Shown here: piece after piece, positions 25,000-32,895 of the stretch
Layout of the letters: each line of letters opens with the position of its first letter
Numbering within the stretch: the stretch's first letter is position 1
DNA from: JAGPUQ01 sp947084925
GTDB taxonomy: Bacteria; Pseudomonadota; Gammaproteobacteria; Pseudomonadales; Porticoccaceae
Reading direction: 5' to 3'
Length of the DNA: 64,000 nt
Assembly: GCA_947084925.1 (NCBI GenBank)
Contig: CAMTUJ010000005.1
Coordinates: 1-64,000, forward strand
Position numbers and translations under genes: made by a program
Notes under the pieces: generated by a model
What the model was told of the DNA's origin: nothing
What the model saw: only the letters and a program-made list of their open reading frames with translations
Databases searched by the model: none

Positions 25000-26423
25000 A
25001 CGACGATTACATCCAGCCAATGATCAGTGACGAGCTGGGGCGGAGCACGCCCAACGCCGCGGTTGACCGCAACTATTACGCCCACGGCTCCCAAATCCCG
25101 GCGCTGTTCGAGATCGATGGCATCTCGATTCCCGCTCTGGTGGCCGAGTTCGGGTCGCCGCTCTTTGTCTATTCCGAACACAATCTCCGCAGCAAGGCGA
25201 GACGTGCCCGGGATGCGTTCAGGAGCCGTTATCCGAATACCAGTTTCGCGTGGTCCTACAAGACGAACTACCTCAATGCGGTGTGTCGGATTCTGCGTCA
25301 AGAGGGCTGGCTCGCCGAAGTCGTATCGGATTTCGAGTACCAGAAGGCCCGCAAGCTCGGTTTTGCGGGCAGGGACATCGTGTTCAATGGGCCGCACAAG
25401 CCGCGGAGCGTCCTCGAACAGGCCATCAGCGAGCGCGCACTGATTCAGATTGACAACTGGGATGAGCTCAACCGGATCGAGGAGCTGGCCAGGGACCTCG
25501 AACAACCGCTGGAAGTCGGCATTCGCGTTTGGCTCGATGCCGGTATCAAGCCGGTATGGTCGAAATTCGGTTTTGCTTTGGCAAATGGCGAAGCCGAACG
25601 CGCCGCCGCACATGTTGTCGGCAATCCCAATCTGCGACTGCACACACTGCACACGCATATCGGAACCTATATCCTCGCGCCCGAGGCTTATCGGGTGGCC
25701 ACGCAAAAGCTCATCACTCTTCGTGAGGAAATTCACGCCACGCTCGGTCATCTGGTGGAATGCGTCAATCTGGGCGGAGGGATTCCTTCTTACAGCCTGC
25801 TGCATGGCATGGCCGGTCCGGCGGAGCAAATGGTGCCGCCGGTCGAAGCGTACGCGGACGCGATCACGGAAGTTCTCAATAAACTGCCGGTCAGGAAACG
25901 ACCTCTCCTGCGCCTCGAACTCGGCCGGCATCTGGTCGACGAGGCCGGCTATCTGCTCAGCACCGTGGTGGCCGTGAAGGGCATGAACCGCTATGTCCCC
26001 ACGTCGGAGCTGTCCGCGCGCGACTACAAGGAGCAATTGGTTCTTGGCGACGATCCGAAAGTCGGGTACGTTGTCGATGCCGGCATCAATCTTCTTTACA
26101 CTGCGGCCTGGTATCAGGTTGCGGTCAAGCCATCGCGACTGACCAACGCAGCGCCACTGCCTTCGCGAATCTACGGTTCACTGTGCATGGCGATCGATGT
26201 CATCCGCGACAATGTCCACCTCCCGCCGCTTGAAGTCGGCGATGTGCTGAGCCTGCATCCCGTCGGCGCCTACAACTTTGTCCAGTCGATGCAGTTCATT
26301 GCCTACCGGCCCGCGGTCGTGCTGATCGGTGAGAACGGCAAGCCAGAGCTTATTCGCGCGCGCGAAACCCTTGACGATATCGAGCGCCCCGAACGCATGC
26401 CCGCACACCTGTCGTCAAAATGA
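24996..26423 (+). CDS. Fold-type III PLP enzyme (DAP-decarboxylase-like)
   Basis: A 475-residue relative of diaminopimelate/ornithine decarboxylases. The Schiff-base lysine is Lys89 in FAWSYKTNYLNAVC; the PLP phosphate and face residues lie in LHTHIGTYI, CVNLGGGIPSY and RLELGRHLVDEAGYLL; YGSLCMAIDVI corresponds to the active-site P-L-C-x-x-x-D motif, and GAYNFVQSMQF to the terminal G-A-Y. It differs enough from LysA that a different substrate, or racemisation, is possible. The start is GTG 24996, overlapping the ATP-grasp stop (GTGA). It is the third gene of the operon. Confidence 0.9.
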   Translation: MNDDYIQPMISDELGRSTPNAAVDRNYYAHGSQIPALFEIDGISIPALVAEFGSPLFVYSEHNLRSKARRARDAFRSRYPNTSFAWSYKTNYLNAVCRILRQEGWLAEVVSDFEYQKARKLGFAGRDIVFNGPHKPRSVLEQAISERALIQIDNWDELNRIEELARDLEQPLEVGIRVWLDAGIKPVWSKFGFALANGEAERAAAHVVGNPNLRLHTLHTHIGTYILAPEAYRVATQKLITLREEIHATLGHLVECVNLGGGIPSYSLLHGMAGPAEQMVPPVEAYADAITEVLNKLPVRKRPLLRLELGRHLVDEAGYLLSTVVAVKGMNRYVPTSELSARDYKEQLVLGDDPKVGYVVDAGINLLYTAAWYQVAVKPSRLTNAAPLPSRIYGSLCMAIDVIRDNVHLPPLEVGDVLSLHPVGAYNFVQSMQFIAYRPAVVLIGENGKPELIRARETLDDIERPERMPAHLSSK

Positions 26424-28687
26424 CCAATAAAACTCCTGACTCCGGGCGGTATGGGTGGCTTGCCGCGGGATCGGTCGGTGGTTGGTCGTTGCGAATGTTT
26501 CGCAAGCCGACGCCCTTGATCTCGATCCTCGGCCCGGCACTGGGGAGCGCGTTCCTGATTCCGAGCCCATGGATTGGCGCCATCCTGTGGTTTGCCGTGT
26601 TCCAGAATTTTCGCTATGCCGCTTTCGCGCTTCTCGGCGTCGTCATCGCCGAAGGGATGATCCGGACATTCGGCATCCGGGACACGTCGCCGATCGACGG
26701 CAGCCTGAAAGCCAATGCGGTGCTCGCCGCCATTGCGGCCGCCTGGCTGACGGGACCAGCCGGCATTTCGGTCGAGGCACAGATGCTCGTTGTCGTCGTG
26801 TCGACCGCGGCGGCCACCATCCTGACGGCTGCGGTCACCAGAGCTCTCGCGAACCTGAATCTACCATCCCTGGCCATTGGCTACTGCCTCGTCGCCACGA
26901 TGCTGTTTGCGATTTTTTCTGACTGGACCCGTGCCGCGGCAGCCTCGATGGCGTGGTGGCCCGTGCCTGCCGATGCGGTCGGTTGGGTGGTTACCTTTTT
27001 TCGCACCCTGGGCGCACTGTTGTTTGCTCCGACGCTGGGGTTTGGGTTGATTGTGGCGGCCGCGGTTCTGCTCTGGTCGCGAACGGCCCTCGTCGCCGGC
27101 GTCGTCGGGTGGATCGCCGGAATCGTGGTGGCGGTCGCGGTGTCCGGAACCGGCGTGGTCTACTACTGGATGCCGACGGCGTACAATTTTTTTCTCTCCG
27201 GCATGGCGCTTGGTGCGGTATTTTTTCTGCCCGGCCGCGCCAGTATGTTGCTGGCGGCTGTTGGTGGCGCCAGCGCGTCCCTTCTTGCCGTCGGACTCCA
27301 GCACCTGTTTCCAGCCACTGCCTTGGGCTATCTGCCGGTGGCGTCGGCGCTTGTGGTATGGATCGCCATGTACGCCTTGGCGCTGAACGACAGTCAAGCG
27401 CTGTCGCAGCGGAATCAAACAACCAACCTGCCGGCGGAAAAAGCCTGGTGGTGGGCGGCCTATTGGCTGCGGCGCTCGGGCCGGGAGGGACCATTTCTGG
27501 TGGTGCCGATCGGTGTGACCACCCGGATTTCACAGGGCTTCGACGGGCTGCTCAGCCATGTCGGCCCATGGCGTTACGCATTGGACTTCCAACAACCGGA
27601 GATGCCTGGCCAGCCGCGTCGCCGCGATGCCGACGGGGCCGCAAGCTGGAGCCCGCCGGTTACCGCCCCGGCGGGCGGCGTGGTCGAGCGGATCCGGAGC
27701 GACGTCGTCGACAACCCGCTCGGCATGTGCAATTACGCCGAAAACTGGGGCAACTATGTGATCATCCGCCTCGATCAGGGCGGCTGGGTACTGCTCGCGC
27801 ACTTGCGGCAGGGTTCGATCCCGGTAAAACCGGGAGAGCGCGTCGAAATCGGCACTTATCTTGGCGCGGTCGGCAATTCCGGACGCGCCCCGCTTCCTCA
27901 CCTGCATCTTCAGGCGCAACATTCTCCCGATCCTGGCGCACCTTCCGTACCCTTCCGTCTCGCCAATTTTTTATCCGCGATCGACGCGGAGAGCCCGCTC
28001 CTGCAGTGGCACGCGGTGACGCTGCCGGACCAAGGCACGATAGTCGCGCCGGCCCCGCCGAATCCTTTCGTACAACGTATTCTCTCCAGCACCGCGCCCG
28101 GGTCGGCTGTGTGGACCGTCGAGTCGGACGGCATCGTCCCCGGGCCACTCCGGAAAGCATGCGCGGAAATCAGCATGCACATGACCATCTCGCTGGATGT
28201 CGCCGGACGCCATCTGTTCAGAGGTACGACCGGTAACGGTCTGGTAAGTCATTTGGACGCGGATGCGTGGCGCGTGCTTGAACTCCAGGATGGAGCGTCG
28301 CCCTTTCTCACGCTGCTCGCGCTGGCCGTTCCCTCCATACCCTATGCGGCGACCGGCGGGATGGTGTGGGAAGATTTGGCGCCGATCATTCCCTTCGGCA
28401 GGGCGCGCTGGCTCGGTCTCGCGCTGTCGCCCTACCTGGCGGAACCGTTCGTCCGTGTCCGCTGTCACTGCATCTCGGCGCCTGGGCAGGATAGCCTGCC
28501 GGAAAGTCCGTTGGTGATCGAAACGCATCCGGAAACGGTCGGGGGAGGGTTGCCTGCGAAGCTGATCTGCCAGTTCGACCGGCTGCGGGGACCGGTTCGG
28601 CTGGAGGCTTTCTTCCATGGCGGGAGTCTTACCTATTCACTGATTTCTTTTGAGCCCGGCCTGCCGTTCGAGGGCGACTTGGTATAG
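26420..28687 (+). CDS. Urea-transporter-like membrane domain fused to M23 peptidase
   Basis: A 755-residue fusion. Residues about 25-325 contain roughly ten hydrophobic segments arranged like a UT/urea transporter (PLISILGPALGSAFLI, NLPSLAIGYCLVATML). Residues about 355-505 form a LytM/M23 fold: VGPWRYALDF with Asp389, PVTAPAGGVVERI, LLAHLRQGSIPVKPGE with His461, and LPHLHLQ with His494/His496. At the usual first zinc ligand (four before Asp389) stands Arg385, so peptidase activity is uncertain. The last 230 residues are beta-rich and unrecognised. It overlaps the preceding gene by ATGA. An envelope role, possibly coupling transport to murein or peptide binding, is inferred. Confidence 0.87.
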   Translation: MTNKTPDSGRYGWLAAGSVGGWSLRMFRKPTPLISILGPALGSAFLIPSPWIGAILWFAVFQNFRYAAFALLGVVIAEGMIRTFGIRDTSPIDGSLKANAVLAAIAAAWLTGPAGISVEAQMLVVVVSTAAATILTAAVTRALANLNLPSLAIGYCLVATMLFAIFSDWTRAAAASMAWWPVPADAVGWVVTFFRTLGALLFAPTLGFGLIVAAAVLLWSRTALVAGVVGWIAGIVVAVAVSGTGVVYYWMPTAYNFFLSGMALGAVFFLPGRASMLLAAVGGASASLLAVGLQHLFPATALGYLPVASALVVWIAMYALALNDSQALSQRNQTTNLPAEKAWWWAAYWLRRSGREGPFLVVPIGVTTRISQGFDGLLSHVGPWRYALDFQQPEMPGQPRRRDADGAASWSPPVTAPAGGVVERIRSDVVDNPLGMCNYAENWGNYVIIRLDQGGWVLLAHLRQGSIPVKPGERVEIGTYLGAVGNSGRAPLPHLHLQAQHSPDPGAPSVPFRLANFLSAIDAESPLLQWHAVTLPDQGTIVAPAPPNPFVQRILSSTAPGSAVWTVESDGIVPGPLRKACAEISMHMTISLDVAGRHLFRGTTGNGLVSHLDADAWRVLELQDGASPFLTLLALAVPSIPYAATGGMVWEDLAPIIPFGRARWLGLALSPYLAEPFVRVRCHCISAPGQDSLPESPLVIETHPETVGGGLPAKLICQFDRLRGPVRLEAFFHGGSLTYSLISFEPGLPFEGDLV

Positions 28688-28698
28688 TCTCTGGCGGG

Positions 28699-28767
28699 AT
28701 GCATCCGCAGGGAAAATTGAAAATCAATTTGGTCGTCGTCCTGATGTGGCGACGGATGGGTCGGTGA
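28699..28767 (+). CDS. Possible 22-residue peptide ORF
   Basis: ATG 28699 opens a short frame (MHPQGKLKINLVVVLMWRRM plus GR) in the 92-bp gap between the M23 fusion and the BcsS-like gene. It is basic with a hydrophobic centre. No strong ribosome site. It is listed because a PqqD-bearing operon invites a peptide substrate; it may be chance. Confidence 0.2.
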   Translation: MHPQGKLKINLVVVLMWRRMGR

Positions 28768-28779
28768 GGGGGAGAGTTC

Positions 28780-29502
28780 ATGACCAGGATAAAGATTCAG
28801 CATTTGGCAAGAGGGGCGATCCTGGCGGCGAGCTGTGCAGTCGCCACGATCGGCCATGCGCAGGACAGCACGGTGCTGTTTGGCGGCGTCGATGGCCGGG
28901 AGAAAAGCTCCTACTCGTATGTTGGGATAATTGACCACTTGAGTGGCGACATTGCCAGCGACGGAATTCTCTTGCGCGCTTTCGGTTCGTACGGTGAATA
29001 CGATTACCGGTCGGCCGCGGTGGCCGGAGGCAAGGTAAACGCCGATGTGGCAACTTTTGACGCCATGATCGGATACCAAAAGGGCGTCGACAACCTCTTC
29101 CTGCGGGGCTATGCAGGTCTCGATTACGAAGATCATGACCTGTCGCCGAACAATCCGTACGATTCGAACCGGGGCAGCGACGTTGGCGTCAAAGTCCAGG
29201 GAGAGGTTGAAACCGGGTACGCTTCCGAATATTACGCGAACGTCATCGGCAGTTACGGTACGGCAAAGGATCGCTACTGGGTGCGTCTTCGCGGTGGTTA
29301 CAATTTCGACGGTTATGTTCTCGGCCCGGAAACTTTGCTGACCGGCACCCACGAAAGCGATGAACAGCGCATCGGCGCCTTCATGACACTCACCAACCTC
29401 GGGCGGGTTGGCCTGTCCGTGTCCACCGGTTACTCGGATACCAGTGACAGGCGCGGGGGCAGCAGTTGGTACGGTACGCTGGAGTTGTCGACCAGATTTT
29501 GA
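28780..29502 (+). CDS. BcsS-like outer-membrane barrel protein
   Basis: A 240-residue exported protein (signal peptide about 1-28, cleavage after GHAQ) similar to the cellulose biosynthesis protein BcsS family. The alternating pattern of aromatic, amphipathic strands supports a small beta-barrel: STVLFGGVDGREKSSYSYVG, DGILLRAFGSYGEYDY, FLRGYAGLDYEDHDLSPNNPYD, NRGSDVGVKVQGEVE, YYANVIGSYGTAKDRYWVRLRGGY, ending in aromatic F (LELSTRF) as barrel proteins do. No cellulose synthase gene is near. It is the last gene of the PqqD operon, 92 bp after the M23 fusion, preceded by GAGGGGGAG. Confidence 0.82.
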   Translation: MTRIKIQHLARGAILAASCAVATIGHAQDSTVLFGGVDGREKSSYSYVGIIDHLSGDIASDGILLRAFGSYGEYDYRSAAVAGGKVNADVATFDAMIGYQKGVDNLFLRGYAGLDYEDHDLSPNNPYDSNRGSDVGVKVQGEVETGYASEYYANVIGSYGTAKDRYWVRLRGGYNFDGYVLGPETLLTGTHESDEQRIGAFMTLTNLGRVGLSVSTGYSDTSDRRGGSSWYGTLELSTRF

Positions 29503-29568
29503 GGTTGTCCACAGCAAACCCGGCAGCCGCCCTTCCGCGACCAGCCGGAGTGCCGCCTGCGTTTCGGA

Positions 29569-30456
29569 CTACTGTTTGAAGCTGGTGTTTTGAGCCAGGG
29601 TAGTCGTCAAGTCTCTGGCCGCGTACTGACGTTTCAGTCCGTCGGTCATTGTGCTGATAAAGAATGCCAGCATTTTCGCCCGACTGTCCTGGGTGGCGAG
29701 CGGGTCGCTGCCGATCAATTTGCCCAGAAATCGTTGCGGCAGAATATCCAGATCGAAGGAATGAGCTGCCTCCGGGTAGATGGTAACCTCCAGCCCCGCC
29801 CCGGTTGCCTTCACATTCTGGCACTGGCGCGCGGGGACCCAGTCGTCCTTGCCGCCGGCGAAAATCAGCAGCGGTGATGCCAGGGAAACGCGAGAGCTGC
29901 CAAATTCACCACACCAGGGGTAGTAGGCAACCACACCCCGAAAAGCAGCGCCGCCATTGTCGTGCGCCTTGGACGTCGCGGTTTTTGCCACCCTGATCGC
30001 CACGGCGCCGCCGTTACTCTGCCCCATGAGAAAGATGTTGTCCGGCGCCACATAGTCCAGTTTCTGCAGGTAACGCAGAGCATCGAAGGCATCCTCGGTT
30101 CGATACGACAACGCTTTGTATAACGCCCGGTCGTCGGCACAGAGTTTGCCTCCGGAAGAATGGCGCGGCCCGAAGCTGTCGACATTCAGCACCACAAAAC
30201 CGCGCTGTTGCAGATACCGCGCATGGGTATTGAGCGAGTAATGGACCGCGGGTTGCCATCCGCCGCAGCCATGCAGCAGCACCACCGCTGGAAAATGCCC
30301 GGAGCCATTCGGTCTGAATAACTCCGCCTTCAACAGCAGCTTATCGGCCGAAAATGGTTGGGTAGCCGCGAACTCAATCGCTTCCTGGGCCCCGACGCGG
30401 GTTGCCAGCAGGAGGCCAATCCCAACCAAAAGTAGAGTGATGAAGCCACGTCGCAC
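29569..30456 (-). CDS. Exported dienelactone-hydrolase-family alpha/beta hydrolase
   Basis: A 295-residue secreted hydrolase with a signal peptide (residues 1-23, cut after TRVGA). The oxyanion region is VVLLHGCGGW; the nucleophile elbow GQSNGG holds the catalytic Ser, GGKDDWVPARQCQ the acid and EAAHSFD the His. The DLH-like topology and secretion suggest ester or lactone hydrolysis in the periplasm; the substrate is unknown. It is convergent with the bcsS-like gene. Confidence 0.9.
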   Translation of the reverse strand: MRRGFITLLLVGIGLLLATRVGAQEAIEFAATQPFSADKLLLKAELFRPNGSGHFPAVVLLHGCGGWQPAVHYSLNTHARYLQQRGFVVLNVDSFGPRHSSGGKLCADDRALYKALSYRTEDAFDALRYLQKLDYVAPDNIFLMGQSNGGAVAIRVAKTATSKAHDNGGAAFRGVVAYYPWCGEFGSSRVSLASPLLIFAGGKDDWVPARQCQNVKATGAGLEVTIYPEAAHSFDLDILPQRFLGKLIGSDPLATQDSRAKMLAFFISTMTDGLKRQYAARDLTTTLAQNTSFKQ

Positions 30457-30796
30457 CAGAGTTGTCCTTTGATAATCAGGAAGAAGACATTGAAGACCGT
30501 GTCTTTTTACTCCATTTTTTGGCGGCGGTCCGTGCCTTGCAACACAAATCGAGCAGCTCGTCGATCCATTCCGATCCGATACATCCGCGGATCGCCTCGA
30601 TCACCATGGCTCCCATCCTCGACGTTTTTGACCGATTCAATTGATCGATTCGATTGACCGGGCATTATCGGTAACATATGGTCTGACGGTGCGCTCGACT
30701 CCTTCGAGCACGAGGGAGGTGGTGTGGCTTTGCCGCGCACATGATGCACGAAAAGTCGGTTTTAACGAAGACGACATGCAGGAGTAGTGTGACAGC

Positions 30797-30973
30797 ATGA
30801 ACAACGTCCATGAAACGTCTTCGTGGTCGTTCTCAGCCCCGATTAAATCGTTCTCAGGCGGTTTCGAGGAGAAGTGTGGTAATTGTTGGCGGTCAAAACG
30901 CGAGTCTTGCCATATGCGCGCCCGCCGGCTGGCGCATTTGAGGGTAGGCGGGAGTTGTATGGAAAGTTTTTGA
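30797..30973 (+). CDS. Candidate 58-residue cysteine-containing small protein
   Basis: A short frame beginning MNNVHETSSWSFSAPIK, with a CGNC motif (Cys27-x2-Cys30), Cys38 and Cys54, and a basic middle (WRSKRESCHMRARRLAHLR). A treble-clef or zinc-knuckle fold is conceivable. GGAG at 30781 is 12 bases from ATG, rather far. I recognise no family. MITE copy 3's CTAA target begins nine bases after its TGA stop. Coding status is uncertain. Confidence 0.3.
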   Translation: MNNVHETSSWSFSAPIKSFSGGFEEKCGNCWRSKRESCHMRARRLAHLRVGGSCMESF

Positions 30974-30985
30974 GTACTTCGCTAA

Positions 30986-31096
30986 GGATGCTCTGAATAA
31001 CCACTTAATCGTCGTTCCCGCGCAGGCGGGAACCCAGGAATATCAGGGTCTTCTGGATGCCCGCTTCCGCGGGCATGACGGTTATTCAGAGTATCC
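30986..31096. repeat. MITE copy 3 (111 bp)
   Basis: Same length as copy 2. Ends GGATGCTCTGAATAACC and (reverse) GGATACTCTGAATAACC match at 16 of 17 positions. Perfect CTAA target duplications occur at 30982-30985 and 31097-31100. The internal palindromes CCCGCGCAGGCGGG and GCCCGCTTCCGCGGGC are conserved. Confidence 0.92.
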
Positions 31097-31166
31097 CTAA
31101 TACTGCGCAGCCCTTCTGTTCAATACAGAGGCCCCGCTTACAGGCATGAAATTGAGGAGCATCCCG

Positions 31167-32738
31167 ATGTCGAGCAATGGAATCAACCGATGGTTGGCCG
31201 CCGCAGCGGCTGTGATTGTCATGGTGGCGTCGAGCGCCAGCGCCAGTACCCTGCGGATAGCCTCCCATGGGAGGTTGTCCGTCATCGACCCGATTTGGAC
31301 CACCGCTTACGTTGCCAGAAGTCATGGCTACCTCGTTTACGACACGCTGTTCGCAATGGACGAGAATTTCGAGCCCAAGCCGCAGATGGTCGATACCTGG
31401 ACTGTTTCGGACGACGGCAAAGTGTGGACGTTCCGGCTGCGTGACGGTTTGAAGTGGCATGACGGGACGAACGTGACAGGTGAGGATTGTGTTGCCTCGC
31501 TGCGGCGTTGGGGCAAGCGGGACGGCATGGGTCAGCAGCTGTTCAAGGACGTCGTCAGCTTGACGGCCGCGGATGAAAAAACGTTCACCATGACCTTGCG
31601 GGAGCCTTACGGATTGGTTCTTGCGTCGTTGGCCAAGCTCTCCGCCAATGTACCCTTCATGATGCCCAAGCGGATCGCGGAGACGGATCCGATGCAGCCG
31701 ATCAAGGATGCGACCGGCTCCGGACCATTCATTTTCAAGCAGGACGAGCGGGAGGACAACAAAGCGGTCTACGTTCGTAACCCGGATTACGTGCCGCGCA
31801 AGGAAGTTCAATCACTCGCCGCCGGCGGCAAGGTCGTCAAGGTTGATCGACTGGAGTGGCTCTATTTCCCCGATCAGAAGAATGCCGTCCAGGCTTTGCT
31901 GGATGGCAAAGTCGATTACGTTGAATCTCCTTCCACCAAGCTGGTCGCGATGCTGGAGGACAAGAAGCGTGTGGTTGTCGCTTCCACGGATCCTCTCGGC
32001 AACATGGCTTTTGCCCGTTTCAATCATCTGCAGCCACCTTTCAACAAAGCTGAAATCCGTCGTGCCGTGCTGATGGCAATGAAGCAGGACGACTATATGA
32101 CGGCAGCTCTTGGTGATCATCGGTACTGGCGAACGTGTCATTCCGTCTTTGCCTGTGGGACGACCTATGCCAATGAGGCCGGTGGCGAAATCGTGGCGGC
32201 TGGCGGTGATCTCGATGCGGCAAGGAGCGCGTTGCAAGCGGCCGGATATGATGGCGCCCCGGTCGTACTGCTGAATCCGACCGATGCGCCGGTCATGTCA
32301 GCCTTGACTCAGGTGACAGCCGACACCTTGCGGAAGATCGGCATGAATGTCGAAATTCAAGACATGGACTGGGCGTCGCTGTTGCAGCGACGCAACAACC
32401 GCGGGCCCGTAGCGGAAGGCGGCTGGAGCATGTTTCACACCTGGTGGAACGCCGCCGATGTCGCGGATCCAACATCGATCGCGTTTTCCGGTGATCCGGA
32501 AAACGGCTGGTATGGCTGGGCAAACGACGAGCAACTGGAAATACTGCGGACCGCTTTTGCCAACGCAGCCAGCCTGGAGGACAGACAGAAGATCGCCGCC
32601 CAGGTTCAGGAGCGGCTGCTGGCGGACGGTGCCTTTGGTATTCTCGGTCAGTTCTACGAGCCGGTTGCTTTCCGTGCCAACCTGACCGGGATAACCGCGC
32701 CCTTGCAATTCTATTGGGGTGTCTCGCGGGGAAAATGA
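31167..32738 (+). CDS. ABC transporter substrate-binding protein, family 5
   Basis: A periplasmic peptide/nickel-type solute-binding protein (SBP_bac_5), 523 residues, with a signal peptide ending SSASAS. Family marks are LRIASHGRLSVIDPIWTTAYVARSHGYLVYDTLF, DDGKVWTFRLRDGLKWHDGTNVTGEDCVASLRRW, ATGSGPFIFK, and the C-terminal lobe VEIQDMDWASLLQRR. The ligand is probably an oligopeptide or similar. GAGGAG seven bases before ATG 31167 decides the start over the ATG at 31146. No permease or ATPase genes adjoin it, so it is an orphan here. Confidence 0.92.
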   Translation: MSSNGINRWLAAAAAVIVMVASSASASTLRIASHGRLSVIDPIWTTAYVARSHGYLVYDTLFAMDENFEPKPQMVDTWTVSDDGKVWTFRLRDGLKWHDGTNVTGEDCVASLRRWGKRDGMGQQLFKDVVSLTAADEKTFTMTLREPYGLVLASLAKLSANVPFMMPKRIAETDPMQPIKDATGSGPFIFKQDEREDNKAVYVRNPDYVPRKEVQSLAAGGKVVKVDRLEWLYFPDQKNAVQALLDGKVDYVESPSTKLVAMLEDKKRVVVASTDPLGNMAFARFNHLQPPFNKAEIRRAVLMAMKQDDYMTAALGDHRYWRTCHSVFACGTTYANEAGGEIVAAGGDLDAARSALQAAGYDGAPVVLLNPTDAPVMSALTQVTADTLRKIGMNVEIQDMDWASLLQRRNNRGPVAEGGWSMFHTWWNAADVADPTSIAFSGDPENGWYGWANDEQLEILRTAFANAASLEDRQKIAAQVQERLLADGAFGILGQFYEPVAFRANLTGITAPLQFYWGVSRGK

Positions 32739-32895
32739 CGGTTGGCGTCGGATCCCGGATGCTGTGAATGGCTCCGCATCCGGGATCAACTGGCTCCAAT
32801 TGACTCAGGTGGAGCGAAAATGCCACCGCAGCGAATCGCGCGTCCTCGCGAAGATCTCGGGCGGAGTTGCGACACTCACCCAGGCCCACCAAAGT

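Larger units (their letters stand above)
30457..31166. other. Long intergenic stretch with a candidate small gene and MITE
   Basis: About 700 bases less GC-rich than their surroundings, without a recognised family. They hold the hydrolase promoter region, AT-rich palindromic runs near 30630-30660 (CAATTGATCGATTCGATTG), a hairpin GCTCGA-CTCCT-TCGAGC near 30690, a 58-codon candidate ORF (30797-30973), MITE copy 3 and the ribosome site of the binding-protein gene. Confidence 0.5.
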
